From Thermoanaerobaculales bacterium (lineage in GTDB: Bacteria > Acidobacteriota > Thermoanaerobaculia > Thermoanaerobaculales > Sulfomarinibacteraceae): a stretch of DNA of 64,000 nucleotides. Positions within the stretch are counted from its first letter, which is position 1. Every line of letters starts with the position of its first letter. The position numbers and the translations under genes were made by a program. This document shows, piece after piece, positions 25,597 through 34,720 of the stretch. The stretch covers positions 1 through 64,000 of the forward strand of contig JARFRM010000139.1 in the NCBI GenBank assembly GCA_029287235.1, given 5' to 3'. The notes under the pieces were generated by a model that did not search any database, was not told the DNA's origin, and saw only the letters and a program-made list of their open reading frames with translations.

Positions 25597-27234
25597 CTAC
25601 TTCGTCGGCGCGGCCTTGACGGTGGCGGCGTTCTCGGCGAGGAGCTCGGCGGTTCGCGCCGCCTTCGCCACGGACAGGTTCGCCGCGATTCCCTCGATGG
25701 ATCTGTCCAGCTCGTCGGCGCCCTCGAGGTAGGTCACCGCTTCCTCGAACCGTGTCTGGTTGTAAAGCGTGGCGGCGAAGATGTTGAGGATCTTTGCCTC
25801 GTTGGATCGAGCTTCGGCGACCGGGCGTAGAATCTCCTCGGCAGCCGCATAGCTCGACTGCTGGAGCATCAAGAGACCGCGGATGACCTCGGTGTCGTTG
25901 TTGTCGGCGATCCCGGACTCGGTGAGAACCCGCTCGCTTTCGGCGTGACGGCCGTTGAGCGCAAGGGCCAACGCGAAAGCGCGCTCGACGTCATCGGGGT
26001 GAAATCCTCCGGCCAACGCCGTTCGCAGGTGTGTCAGCGCCTCCTCATGTCGATCCTTGGCGAGGAGCGCCTGCCCGAGCCGGGCCTCGAGCTGAGGGTC
26101 ATCGTGCAGCAGGTTGGCGGCCGACTCCAGGGCCGCGTATGCGGCGTCGGCCGCGCCGTTCGCCAGCAGGAGTTCGCCGCGTGCGAGCTGGACCTCGGGG
26201 AGAAGCGGATTTTCCTCGATGGCGCGATCAAGGTTGGCGAGAGCCCGCTCGTGATTGCCGAGACGAGCTTCGAGGAGACCGAGTGCGGCCCAACCACGAT
26301 CCGAATGCGGTGATCGCTCGGTGATCTCCCGGAAGACGTCGCGGGCCGCAGACAGCTCGTTCTCGGCGATGAAGACCTCTCCGAGTCGAAGTTGAAGACC
26401 GACGTTGTCGGGCTGCATCCCGAGGGCGGATTTGAGGGCGAACTCGGCTTCTTCCCACTGGCCGCTCCGCTGGGCCGCTTCGGCCATGAGCTCGAGCGCC
26501 GCGACGTTACTCGGTTGTCGGGCGACAGCCTCGCGCAGAAGGTCGAGGCTGGTGGCGCTGTCACCCTCCTCGAGGAGGTGATTGGCTCTGAGAATCAGAT
26601 CGGGAATGGACATCCGATCGGCGTAGACCCCGGAAACGACGCTCCCGCCGTAGGTGCGCAACAGATCATCCGCTTCCTGGTCGCGTCCCAGACCGCGCAG
26701 AATTTCGGTTCGCAGCGGGATCAGCCGTCCGTCCTCTGGATAGTTGGAGAGGAGTTGGTCGACATCGGAAAGGGCGCCTTCTAGGTCTTTCCCATCCTCG
26801 ATCCGGATCTCAATCCCCATCACGGTCGACTCGAGATCGGGCGGTGGCGTCGCGGGCTCATCCGTGATGCCCCGCATCCGCGCCCGGTCGAAAAGGTCGA
26901 TGAACTCCTGGGTGTAGTAATCGGGCAGGAGCGTCAGATTCGGATCTTCGACGAGGGCGGCGCGAAGGTGAGTCTGGACCTCGGATTCGCGCCCCAGGGC
27001 GAAAAGCGTCCAGCCGATGTTGATGTGAAGGCGGGCTCGATGGGAGGCGTCGTCCGTCTCCTGCAGGGCCTGACGATAGAGTTCTACGGCTCGTGAGAAG
27101 GACCCTTGACGGAATGCCTGAATGGCCGCTTGTTCACTGGGAGTCGCAACGCTCTCCTGAGACGAGCCGGGAACGGCGGCGCCGAGACAGGCGAGGAGAC
27201 AAATAACGAACGCGGCTTTCCTGATCATGGGCAT
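25597..27234 (-). CDS. Exported tetratricopeptide-repeat protein
   Basis: The 545-residue protein has a signal peptide (MIRKAAFVICLLACLGAAVPGSS). The first region (FRQGSFSRAVELYRQALQET...INIGWTLFALGRESEVQTHLRAALVEDP) already has TPR form. About ten degenerate 34-residue TPR units follow, well seen in AALELMAEAAQRSGQWEEAEFALKSALGMQPDN and LGLLEARLGNHERALANLDRAIEENP. The end is a short coiled tail (AELLAENAATVKAAPTK). It is a scaffold protein in the periplasm or at the cell surface, with no catalytic domain. I used the ATG at 27234 rather than the GTG just upstream. Confidence 0.85.
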   Translation of the reverse strand: MPMIRKAAFVICLLACLGAAVPGSSQESVATPSEQAAIQAFRQGSFSRAVELYRQALQETDDASHRARLHINIGWTLFALGRESEVQTHLRAALVEDPNLTLLPDYYTQEFIDLFDRARMRGITDEPATPPPDLESTVMGIEIRIEDGKDLEGALSDVDQLLSNYPEDGRLIPLRTEILRGLGRDQEADDLLRTYGGSVVSGVYADRMSIPDLILRANHLLEEGDSATSLDLLREAVARQPSNVAALELMAEAAQRSGQWEEAEFALKSALGMQPDNVGLQLRLGEVFIAENELSAARDVFREITERSPHSDRGWAALGLLEARLGNHERALANLDRAIEENPLLPEVQLARGELLLANGAADAAYAALESAANLLHDDPQLEARLGQALLAKDRHEEALTHLRTALAGGFHPDDVERAFALALALNGRHAESERVLTESGIADNNDTEVIRGLLMLQQSSYAAAEEILRPVAEARSNEAKILNIFAATLYNQTRFEEAVTYLEGADELDRSIEGIAANLSVAKAARTAELLAENAATVKAAPTK

Positions 27235-27289
27235 CACTCTACCCGTTATGCGTGGTTCGCCGCAAGAGCGGAGGGGGTTGAGGGGGCGA

Positions 27290-27350
27290 GAAAGTCGGAA
27301 GGGTAGAAAATTAGAAGGTTAGAAGGTCAGAAGTTGAGAGGTGAGGAGTT
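27290..27350. repeat. Imperfect short tandem repeat, AGAAGGTTAGAAGGTCAGAAG type
   Basis: In the 200-base gap between the TPR and kinase genes, the segment repeats a purine-rich 10-11 base unit (TTAGAAGG, TCAGAAG, TTGAGAGG) several times. It contains no gene. Repeats of this style are common in intergenic regions of large bacterial genomes. Confidence 0.6.
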
Positions 27351-27437
27351 CGCAGTGAGGGCCGAGCGCCCGAAAGTCTGATCTTCTCGCCTGAAACCTT
27401 CAGTCCTTCGAACTCTCTCGCCCTCTCCCCGCGGCCA

Positions 27438-29141
27438 TCACCCGCCGCCCGGCGTGACGGTCAATCGAAGCTGCGCCGGCACCGGCAGGATTTCGACTGT
27501 TCTTCGAAAGGTCTTGTCCGAGTCCGGCCAACGCACCACGAGCTCACGCTGACCGGTTTGGACGTTCTTGCGAATCAGAGGCAGAGTGCCGATCTTGGTG
27601 CCGTCGAGGAACACCTCTCCACCCGGCAGTCGGATGGCGGGATCGCCCATGACCGTCAGCATCCCCAGATCGAGATTGAGGACGATGGTCCGGGTGGAGG
27701 CGTCAACATCGCGACTGAAGGTGCGTTCGGGAAAATCGGGCACGGAGACCGTGAAGCTGTGCTTGCCGGGAAGCAGCACCAGCGGCCCCCCGGTGGTCTT
27801 GTCGTCGCCACCGAAGGCCCGTCCGTCGACCGTGACCCGTGCGGGAGGATCGACATGCAGGCGAACCGTGACCGGGGCAGGAGTCGGTGTGGGCTCCGGG
27901 GACGGCGTTTCGGAGGGAAGCGCGGTCGGAATCGCGGTAGGTTCAGGGGTCGCGGTCGGAGTCGCGGTCGGCGTCGGTGTGGCGGTGGGAATCCACGGTG
28001 CTCCTTCCGACCCGAAGACGAAATCCTGGACATCACGCGACAGATAGAGGGTCGCGCCCGAAGCCAGCACCAGCAACAACAGCAGGAGGAAGATCAACAT
28101 CACCGGGCTGCGGCGCCGGTTGGACTCCTCCTCTTCGATCTCGGGTGTCCGGGTCAGCTCGGTGATCAACCCACCGGACGGTACGTGTTCGGTCTCGTCG
28201 TTGTCGAGGTCGGCGGCCGAAAGATCCCTCGTCGGCGGCTCGTCGTCGGTGAAACTCGGCTCCATGTTCGAGACCGCGATTCGAAGCACCCCGGTCGTCA
28301 ATTCGACCATCGACTCGCCATCGTTCCCGACGGCGCCGGGAACCGCCCGCAACGCGTCGAGGATCTCTCTGATCGACTGGAATCGATCGTCGGGGTCCTT
28401 TGCCATGCACTTCAGGATGATGGCCTGCAGTTCGGGAGAACAATCGTCGGCGAGATCCGAGGGCTGCATCGGTTCGTCGTTCAAGATCTGATAGAGAACA
28501 TTGGAGAGCGACGCGCCCTGAAATGGGCGCTTTCCGGTCACGAGCTCGTAAGCCACGACACCAAAGGCGAAAATGTCGGTGCGGGGATCGACGGATCCAC
28601 CCTGGATCTGTTCGGGTGCGAGGTAGCCCGCGGTACCGAGAGCGATCCCGGTCTGGGTGAGCTTTGTGCCGCCCTCGAGGGATTTGGCGATCCCGAAATC
28701 CATGATCTTGACGGTGCCGTCCTCGAGCACCCTGATGTTGGACGGTTTGATATCGCGGTGGACGATCCCGCGTGTGTGGGCGAACTCGAGACCCTCGCAG
28801 ATCTGCAGGAGAATCGACACCACGGTCCGGGTGTCGTTGACGACCCCCGCACGAACCAGCGGATCGAGATCATAACCGGTGAGGAACTCCTGGACGATGT
28901 ACGGGATGTCGTTCTCGACTCCGAAATCGAAGACCAGGGTGATGTTGCGGTGGACGAGGTTGCCGACGAACTGCGCCTCCTGCTGAAAACGGTGCCGAAC
29001 CTCCTCGTCGGGTGAAGCGCACATCTTGATCGCGACCGGACGCTTGATGAACGGGTCCCAGCCCTTGTAGATCACGCCGAAACCGCCTGCGGCGATCTGC
29101 GAGGAAATCTCATACTTGCCGATGCGGTTCGGGACGTCCAT
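27438..29141 (-). CDS. Membrane Ser/Thr protein kinase with extracellular PEGA-like tail
   Basis: This 567-residue eukaryotic-type (Hanks) kinase has the G-loop IAAGGFGVIYKG near 17-28, Lys39 in VAIKM, catalytic HRDIKPSN (Asp130), DFG at 148-150 and APE at 176-178, so it should be active. The kinase core ends near 275. A membrane helix (VMLIFLLLLLLVLASGATLYL) follows near 350-372, then a Pro/Thr-rich linker (TATPTPTATPTATPEP) and C-terminal PEGA-like beta repeats (VDPPARVTVDGRAFG, GGEVFLDGTKIGTLPL). It anchors a cytoplasmic kinase to a periplasmic sensor. I used the ATG at 29141 as the start. Confidence 0.9.
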   Translation of the reverse strand: MDVPNRIGKYEISSQIAAGGFGVIYKGWDPFIKRPVAIKMCASPDEEVRHRFQQEAQFVGNLVHRNITLVFDFGVENDIPYIVQEFLTGYDLDPLVRAGVVNDTRTVVSILLQICEGLEFAHTRGIVHRDIKPSNIRVLEDGTVKIMDFGIAKSLEGGTKLTQTGIALGTAGYLAPEQIQGGSVDPRTDIFAFGVVAYELVTGKRPFQGASLSNVLYQILNDEPMQPSDLADDCSPELQAIILKCMAKDPDDRFQSIREILDALRAVPGAVGNDGESMVELTTGVLRIAVSNMEPSFTDDEPPTRDLSAADLDNDETEHVPSGGLITELTRTPEIEEEESNRRRSPVMLIFLLLLLLVLASGATLYLSRDVQDFVFGSEGAPWIPTATPTPTATPTATPEPTAIPTALPSETPSPEPTPTPAPVTVRLHVDPPARVTVDGRAFGGDDKTTGGPLVLLPGKHSFTVSVPDFPERTFSRDVDASTRTIVLNLDLGMLTVMGDPAIRLPGGEVFLDGTKIGTLPLIRKNVQTGQRELVVRWPDSDKTFRRTVEILPVPAQLRLTVTPGGG

Positions 29142-29298
29142 GGCCCTCACTCTAACCGTTCCGCCAGCCTTCGACAATCCACGCCGGCCCTGATCGCGAT
29201 CATCGGAAAGCGGCGCAATAAGTTGAATGGCTGCGAACCCACCACCAAATCCTCGACCGGTGCTCGAGAGTTCGGCTCATCGTCCCGGGTGTTGCCGA

Positions 29299-29949
29299 CT
29301 AGACGTGTGTCAGGTGGAAGCTCAACTCCTCGAGGTGGACGCCGAGATCGACGGTCTTGACCAGAACTCCTTCGTCAGCCCGGACCCGGATCGGAGCGAA
29401 GTTGAGAATCACCTTCAGACCCGCCTCCGCCATCTTTTCGCTGATCGATTGAGCCGCCGATGCGGGTGTCGTGATCACGCCGATCTCCACCTGTCTCTGG
29501 GTCACGATCTCCCCGAGACGGGCTGCGTCTTCGACCAGGAGTCCGGCCGGGGTCGGGTCACCGATCCGGCTCGGGTCCGAGTCGAGGATTCCCACGACCA
29601 GAAAATTGCCGCCGGAAAATCCCGAATAGTGGCACAGCGCGGTACCGAGATTGCCCGCACCCACGATGATGAGTCGACGTTCGCGGTCGAGGCCGAGGAT
29701 CTCGACCACGTACTGGCGGAGCTCGCGAACGTTGTAGCCGACCCCACGAACACCGAACTCGCCGAAGTAGGCGAGGTCCTTGCGGATCTGGGCCGAGTTG
29801 AGATTGAACCGATCCGCAAGTGCCTGACTCGAGATGGTCTCGATCCCGAGCTCGAGGAGCCGATCCATGCATCGGAGGTAGACCGAGAGCCGGGCTACTG
29901 TGAGGTCGGAGATCGCGGTGTTGTCGATATGTCGCTTGTATGCGGTCAT
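29299..29949 (-). CDS. rex: Redox-sensing transcriptional repressor Rex
   Basis: The 216-residue NADH/NAD+-sensing repressor has an N-terminal winged helix (RLSVYLRCMDRLLELGIETISSQALADRFNLNSAQIRKDLAYFGEFG) with the Rex signature. A Rossmann domain follows with GAGNLGTAL near 97-105, and the Rex-specific YNVRELRQ and TTPASAAQ segments are present. It represses anaerobic or fermentative genes when NADH is low. A half-conserved Rex site lies 46-63 bases before its start, which suggests self-regulation. Confidence 0.94.
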   Translation of the reverse strand: MTAYKRHIDNTAISDLTVARLSVYLRCMDRLLELGIETISSQALADRFNLNSAQIRKDLAYFGEFGVRGVGYNVRELRQYVVEILGLDRERRLIIVGAGNLGTALCHYSGFSGGNFLVVGILDSDPSRIGDPTPAGLLVEDAARLGEIVTQRQVEIGVITTPASAAQSISEKMAEAGLKVILNFAPIRVRADEGVLVKTVDLGVHLEELSFHLTHV

Positions 29950-29994
29950 GCTGTCCTCGGGGTCCGGACCGGTCTCATCGTGGTTGCACGGACC

Positions 29995-30012
29995 ATGTGT
30001 GCATTTTCACAA
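29995..30012 (-). promoter_or_regulatory. Candidate Rex operator
   Basis: On the minus strand the site reads TTGTGAAAATGCACACAT. One half is a perfect TTGTGA; the other matches the TCACAA half at four of six positions. It lies between rex and guaA, upstream of the rex start. The Rex consensus (TTGTGA-N6-TCACAA) is established for the family. Use of this site is inference. Confidence 0.5.
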
Positions 30013-30217
30013 GCGCGATTCTAGCGCTGAAACCGTGCGGGTGCAACATCACGGACATTCGCTGGTCACGTCGGCGCGACGATCGCCGATTCCACGCCTG
30101 ACCATCCAGACCGAAACCGTCCGTCATTGCAACCGGAGAGCCAAAGCGGTCACGAAGCCATTGCCTCTGCTATCCTCCGCTGCATCACGATACGGCACCA
30201 CCGCCGATGGAGAGTTC

Positions 30218-31750
30218 ATGCGCCACGAGGTCATCCTCATCCTGGATTTCGGTTCGCAGTACACCCAGCTCATCGCACGCCGCCTGCGCGAGCTCGGGGT
30301 CAAGACCATCATTGATCGCGGCGATCTGCCGGCCGAGGAGATTCGCTCGTCCGAGCCCATCGCAATTGTCCTCTCCGGAGGTCCGGCGAGTGTTTTTGAA
30401 AGTGGCGCGCTCCAGGTCGACCCCGCGGTCTTTGATCTCGGGGTCCCGGTGCTCGGGATCTGCTACGGAATGCAGCTCATGGCCCGGGACCTCGGTGGCA
30501 CGGTGGAGCCATCCGACCGCCGGGAGTACGGCCTCGCCGAGCTCGTGGTGACCGACAAGGCCTCGATCCTCGAGGGAACACCCCAGACGCAGACCGTCTG
30601 GATGAGCCACGGCGATCATGTCACCCGCGTTCCCGACGGGTTCAAGACTCTCGCGCGCACCTCCAATTCACCCGTCGCCGCCATGGTCCACCCCGGCCGC
30701 CGACTGGTCGCGCTCCAGTTCCATCCCGAAGTGCGCCACACACCCAACGGAACCGCCATGCTCGAGAGATTCATCGAGCTTGCCGGGGCAAGAGGCGACT
30801 GGAACCCGGCGGCCATTCGACACGAGCTCGTCGATGAACTTCGTTCGTCGCTGCCGGTGGGCCGGGTGATCTGCGGGGTCTCCGGTGGAGTCGACTCGTC
30901 GGTGACCACCGTCCTGCTTCGGGAAGCCATCGGCGACCGTGTCCTGCCGATCTTCGTCGATACCGGTTTGTTGCGAAAGGACGAGGGCGATATCGTCATG
31001 CGGAGTTTCGCGGAGTTCGGCATCAGCCTCGACCGGGTGGATGCGGGTGAGCGGTTCTTCGGCGCGTTGGCGGGCGCGTCCGATCCGGAGGAGAAGCGTC
31101 GGATCATCGGTCGTGAGTTTGTCGAGGTCTTCGAGGCCGAAGCCCGCCGGTTCCCCGACGCGGCCTATCTCGCACAAGGGACACTCTACCCGGATGTCAT
31201 CGAGTCATCCGGAGTTCGCGGTACGGCCGCTGTGATCAAGACCCACCACAACGTCGGTGGCCTGCCCGCGCGCCTGGGTCTCGATCTCGTGGAACCGCTC
31301 CGCGACCTCTTCAAAGATGAGGTTCGCCGGGTGGGGGAGGAGCTCGGTCTGCCCGGCGACTTCGTCTGGCGGCATCCCTTCCCCGGACCGGGTCTCGCGG
31401 TGCGGATTCTGGGAGAGATCACACGAGAAAAGGTCGCCACCCTTCAGGAGGCTGACGCCATCGTTATCGAGGAGATCCGCGCCGACGGTCTCTACGACGC
31501 AATCTCCCAGGCGCTGTGCGTCCTTCTGCCGGTCCGTTCGGTAGGCGTCATGGGCGATGCGCGAACCTACGAGCAGGTCATGGCCATCCGGGCGGTCACC
31601 ACCACCGATTTCATGACCGCCGACTGGTTTCGATTTCCGCCCGAAACCCTCGACCGGATCGCGAGAAGGGTCGTCAACGAGGTCGCCGGAATCAACCGTG
31701 TGGTCTACGACGTGACCTCGAAGCCGCCGGGAACGATTGAGTGGGAATGA
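30218..31750 (+). CDS. guaA: GMP synthase (glutamine-hydrolysing)
   Basis: The 510-residue fused enzyme converts XMP to GMP. The N-terminal glutamine amidotransferase has Cys82 in GICYGMQ and the His/Glu pair in LQFHPEV. The ATP-pyrophosphatase domain has the PP-loop CGVSGGVDSSVTTVLL. The C-terminal dimerisation part has HHNVGGLP, WRHPFPGPGLAVRILGE and RAVTTTDFMTADW. The open frame begins 106 codons earlier, but the ATG at 30218 with GGAGAG before it gives the normal N terminus. Single gene; no guaB nearby. Confidence 0.97.
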   Translation: MRHEVILILDFGSQYTQLIARRLRELGVKTIIDRGDLPAEEIRSSEPIAIVLSGGPASVFESGALQVDPAVFDLGVPVLGICYGMQLMARDLGGTVEPSDRREYGLAELVVTDKASILEGTPQTQTVWMSHGDHVTRVPDGFKTLARTSNSPVAAMVHPGRRLVALQFHPEVRHTPNGTAMLERFIELAGARGDWNPAAIRHELVDELRSSLPVGRVICGVSGGVDSSVTTVLLREAIGDRVLPIFVDTGLLRKDEGDIVMRSFAEFGISLDRVDAGERFFGALAGASDPEEKRRIIGREFVEVFEAEARRFPDAAYLAQGTLYPDVIESSGVRGTAAVIKTHHNVGGLPARLGLDLVEPLRDLFKDEVRRVGEELGLPGDFVWRHPFPGPGLAVRILGEITREKVATLQEADAIVIEEIRADGLYDAISQALCVLLPVRSVGVMGDARTYEQVMAIRAVTTTDFMTADWFRFPPETLDRIARRVVNEVAGINRVVYDVTSKPPGTIEWE

Positions 31751-31775
31751 GCGGAATGATGAGTGCGGAATGATG

Positions 31776-31830
31776 AATGATGAATTCCATCGCAAGGTTT
31801 CCACGGGCGTTCGCGATGGAATTCATCATT
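31776..31830. repeat. Perfect inverted repeat after guaA
   Basis: The arms AATGATGAATTCCATCGC at 31776-31793 and its exact complement at 31813-31830 enclose a 19-base loop. TCATCATTC and GAATGATG units repeat around them. There is no T-run after the stem, so it is not a standard terminator, though it may still stop transcription or protect the guaA message. Confidence 0.75.
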
Positions 31831-31852
31831 CCGCATTCATCATTCATCATTG

Positions 31853-31877
31853 ACCACTCGCGCGCCGCGCGAGTGGT
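31853..31877. repeat. 25-bp near-perfect palindrome upstream of the cDPG-synthetase-like gene
   Basis: ACCACTCGCGCG, then C, then CGCGCGAGTGGT: 12-base arms around one central base. The centre lies about 107 bases before the ATG of the next gene. It could be an operator or a hairpin. No family is recognised. Confidence 0.6.
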
Positions 31878-31971
31878 ATGATGCGCTCTCCCGCCGGTTC
31901 AGCTTTTCACCCGGCGGTCGCCGGCACCTGTTGGAGGAACGACCGGCGTGCAATTCCAAGGAGGAAAATCC

Positions 31972-33288
31972 ATGGACAAGACCAAGCTCGTCATCATGGG
32001 CGCGGCCGGACGCGATTTTCACAATTTCAACTGTCTCTTCCGGGACAACGAGAAGGTCGACGTCGTGGCCTTCACCGCGACCCAGATCCCGGATATCGAA
32101 GGTCGGATCTACCCGGCGGAGCTCGCCGGTTCACTCTATCCCGAGGGGATCCCCATCGTCGCCGAAGAAGAGCTCGAATCGGTCATCCGTGAGCACGATG
32201 TCGACGAGGTCTGGTTCTCGTACTCCGATGTTCCTCACAGCTATGTCATGAACAAGGCCAGCGAAGTCATCGGCTGGGGCCCCCACTTCGGCGTCTGCTC
32301 TGCGACCAAGACCATGGTGGAGTCGACCAAACCGCTCATCGCCATCACCGCGGTCCGCACCGGTGTCGGCAAATCACAGACCACGCGTTATGTGTCGCGA
32401 CTGCTCAAGAGTCTCGGCAAACGGGTGGTTGCCATCCGCCACCCCATGCCCTACGGCGATCTCGCCAAACAGGCGTGTCAGCGCTTCGAGACCTATGAGG
32501 ATCTCGACCGTCACCAGTGCACCATCGAGGAACGGGAGGAGTACGAGCCCCACATCGACAACGGTTTTGTTGTCTACGCCGGGGTCGACTACGAGCGGAT
32601 CGTTCGCGAGGCCGAGAAGGAGGCCGACGTCATCCTCTGGGACGGCGGCAACAACGACACCCCGTTCTACAAGCCCGACCTCCATATCACTCTGGTGGAT
32701 CCCCACCGCGCCGGACATGAGCTCAGCTACTACCCGGGCGAAACCAATCTTCGCATCTCGCACCTTCTCATCGTCAACAAGGTGGACACCGCCGATCCGG
32801 TGAAGGTCGAGCAGGTCATCGAAACCTGTCGGATGGCGAATCCGGCGGCCACCGTCATCAAGTGCCGATCGGTGATCACCGTCGACGAGCCCGAGCTCAT
32901 TGCCGGGAAACGAGCGTTGGTGGTCGAGGACGGCCCGACCCTCACCCACGGCGGCATGACCTACGGAGCGGGCTGGTTCGCGGCAAAACAGGCCGGCGCG
33001 TCCGAGATCGTCGATGCCAAGCCCTACGCCGTCGGCACGATCAAGGCGACCTACGAGAAATACCCCAACGCCGGAGCCATTCTGCCCGCCATGGGTTATG
33101 GCGATCAGCAGATCTCGGATTTGCAGGAGACCATCAACGCCACGCCGGCCGATGTCGTGGTCGAAGGAACGCCCATCGATCTCAAGCGCATCATCACCGT
33201 CAACAAGCCCATCGCCAACGTCCGCTACGAGCTCGAAGAGGTCGAGCCGGGTGTCATCGAGGAGATGGTCAAGGCCGTTCTGAAGTAG
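31972..33288 (+). CDS. GTPase of the cyclic 2,3-diphosphoglycerate synthetase family
   Basis: The 438-residue protein has a P-loop ITAVRTGVGKSQTTRY near 125-140 (G-x4-G-K-S). An N-terminal Rossmann-type domain (TKLVIMGAAGRDFHNFN) precedes it. Later there are DVILWDGGNNDTPFY, THGGMTYGAGW and a NKVDTADPVK segment where a G4-like motif sits. Overall layout fits the archaeal cDPG synthetase family, which has many bacterial members. In methanogens the product is a thermoprotectant; in bacteria the role is not established. The start has a near-perfect AAGGAGG ribosome site. A strong terminator follows. Confidence 0.78.
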   Translation: MDKTKLVIMGAAGRDFHNFNCLFRDNEKVDVVAFTATQIPDIEGRIYPAELAGSLYPEGIPIVAEEELESVIREHDVDEVWFSYSDVPHSYVMNKASEVIGWGPHFGVCSATKTMVESTKPLIAITAVRTGVGKSQTTRYVSRLLKSLGKRVVAIRHPMPYGDLAKQACQRFETYEDLDRHQCTIEEREEYEPHIDNGFVVYAGVDYERIVREAEKEADVILWDGGNNDTPFYKPDLHITLVDPHRAGHELSYYPGETNLRISHLLIVNKVDTADPVKVEQVIETCRMANPAATVIKCRSVITVDEPELIAGKRALVVEDGPTLTHGGMTYGAGWFAAKQAGASEIVDAKPYAVGTIKATYEKYPNAGAILPAMGYGDQQISDLQETINATPADVVVEGTPIDLKRIITVNKPIANVRYELEEVEPGVIEEMVKAVLK

Positions 33289-33308
33289 TCTCTTGAGAGT
33301 TTTTTCAT

Positions 33309-33345
33309 CGAGCCCGCTCCCCTCGGGGGCGGGCTCGGCTTTTTT
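33309..33345 (+). terminator. Rho-independent terminator
   Basis: CGAGCCCGC at 33309-33317 pairs with GCGGGCTCG at 33329-33337. An inner CCCC/GGGG extends the stem, and CTTTTTT follows directly. It ends the GTPase gene transcript 20 bases after its stop codon. Confidence 0.92.
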
Positions 33346-33362
33346 GTCGTAGAATCTCAGCG

Positions 33363-34229
33363 GTGAGCACAGGAAGAATATCCATCGCCCTCTGGATCGT
33401 CGCCTTTGTCCTGACCGTGATCCTCGCCGTGTTCCAGCGCATGACCGGCCCGAGCTATCCCAAGCGAGGCCGGACCGTGTCGACGGCCGGGGAAGAGGTC
33501 CGATTCCGCCTGCCGCGTTCGCACGGCGGTCCGGGAGGCCTCGAGGTCAGTATCTCCCCGCCGCCCGAAATTCGGCGTGGTGTCCTCGAATGGCGTCGAT
33601 ATCCCACCAACGACCCCTGGACCTCGGTGAGCCTGAGCCGCGGTGAGGATGGCCATCTCTCTGCGTCGGTGCCGAATCAGCCGCCCGCGGGAAAGGTCGA
33701 GTATCGGTTGCTGCTGGATGGGGATGGCGGGAGATTGGTCGTCCCCCAGGACGAACCGGTGGTGGCTAGATTCCGCGCCGATGTCCCCGCCTGGGTGCTG
33801 ATTCCGCACATTCTGGCCATGTTCGGCAGCATGCTGGTGTCGACCCGAGCCCTGCTCGAAGTTCTGAGGCCTTCAACCCCCGAGCCCCGGCGAACGGTTC
33901 TGGTGGCCATGGGGTTGCTGATGATCGGGGGGCTTTTTCTCGGCCCCGTGGTTCAGAAGTTCGCCTTCGGCGCCTACTGGACAGGGTGGCCCAACGGTTC
34001 CGATCTCACCGACAACAAGACACTGGTCGCCTTCATCGCCTGGCTTCCCGCGACGATCCTCGCACTCAAGGGACGAAAGCTCTGGGCGGCGGTCGTGGTG
34101 GGTTGGATCGTGATGATGGGGATCTTCCTGATACCCCACAGCCTCCGCGGTTCTGAGATGAACTGGTCGGAAGGGGAGATCAAGACCGGGGCCGTCATGA
34201 ACGAGAACCTGTCGAATCTGGCGGGCTGA
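33363..34229 (+). CDS. Membrane protein of unknown function
   Basis: The 288-residue protein starts with GTG. One N-terminal membrane helix (ISIALWIVAFVLTVILAVF) is followed by a periplasmic beta-rich domain of about 110 residues, with no cysteines. Four more membrane segments follow at about 145-163, 180-200, 220-236 and 242-260. I do not recognise a family with certainty. It precedes the CheW gene by 29 bases and could be in the same transcript. Confidence 0.7.
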   Translation: MSTGRISIALWIVAFVLTVILAVFQRMTGPSYPKRGRTVSTAGEEVRFRLPRSHGGPGGLEVSISPPPEIRRGVLEWRRYPTNDPWTSVSLSRGEDGHLSASVPNQPPAGKVEYRLLLDGDGGRLVVPQDEPVVARFRADVPAWVLIPHILAMFGSMLVSTRALLEVLRPSTPEPRRTVLVAMGLLMIGGLFLGPVVQKFAFGAYWTGWPNGSDLTDNKTLVAFIAWLPATILALKGRKLWAAVVVGWIVMMGIFLIPHSLRGSEMNWSEGEIKTGAVMNENLSNLAG

Positions 34230-34258
34230 TCGACACTCCGGTGCTATGCTGAGCGGGC

Positions 34259-34705
34259 ATGCGTAGTGATTCAGGCCATCCCGACAACGAAGACCACTTT
34301 CTTCTGGTGCGCAGCGGCGGGCACCGATGTGCCATTCCGGTAGGCGCGGCGAAGCTGGTCACCAAGGCGCCCAAGGTCTACCCACTTCCCAGCTCGGCGC
34401 TCCGATTGTTGGGGCTGGCCCAGGTCGCCGGTGAACCGGTCGCGGTCGTCGATCTCCACGCCATCCTCGATCCGGACGGGTGCCCGGGCGGGGGCCACGA
34501 ACTGACGGTGATCGTCCGAACTCGAGGTGGAGGTTCGGCGATAGGTCTGGCCATCGACGAGGCGTTCGGCGTCATCAGCGTCGGCCGTCAATGGCAGCGA
34601 TCGACCGACGATCCCGGGTGGGTGACGGGGAGAATGACGATGGATGGCCGAACGGTCGTCATTCTGGACCCGGAACAGCTCTTCGTCCCGGCGAGCGCCG
34701 ACTGA
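34259..34705 (+). CDS. cheW: CheW-like chemotaxis coupling protein
   Basis: The 148-residue single CheW domain shows FLLVRSGGHRCAIPVGAAKLV near the start, the GLAQVAGEPVAVVDLHAIL core and GLAIDEAFGVISV, in the usual CheW order. It links receptors to CheA. It is the first of a CheW-MCP-CheA run on the plus strand, separated from the MCP gene by 15 bases. The chemosensory class cannot be told from CheW alone. Confidence 0.82.
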   Translation: MRSDSGHPDNEDHFLLVRSGGHRCAIPVGAAKLVTKAPKVYPLPSSALRLLGLAQVAGEPVAVVDLHAILDPDGCPGGGHELTVIVRTRGGGSAIGLAIDEAFGVISVGRQWQRSTDDPGWVTGRMTMDGRTVVILDPEQLFVPASAD

Positions 34706-34720
34706 GAAGGGAGCAGCACC

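Noticed and set aside
30124-30217. Riboswitch upstream of guaA
   Set aside because: I see no purine-riboswitch core or PRPP/ppGpp aptamer pattern in this short leader.
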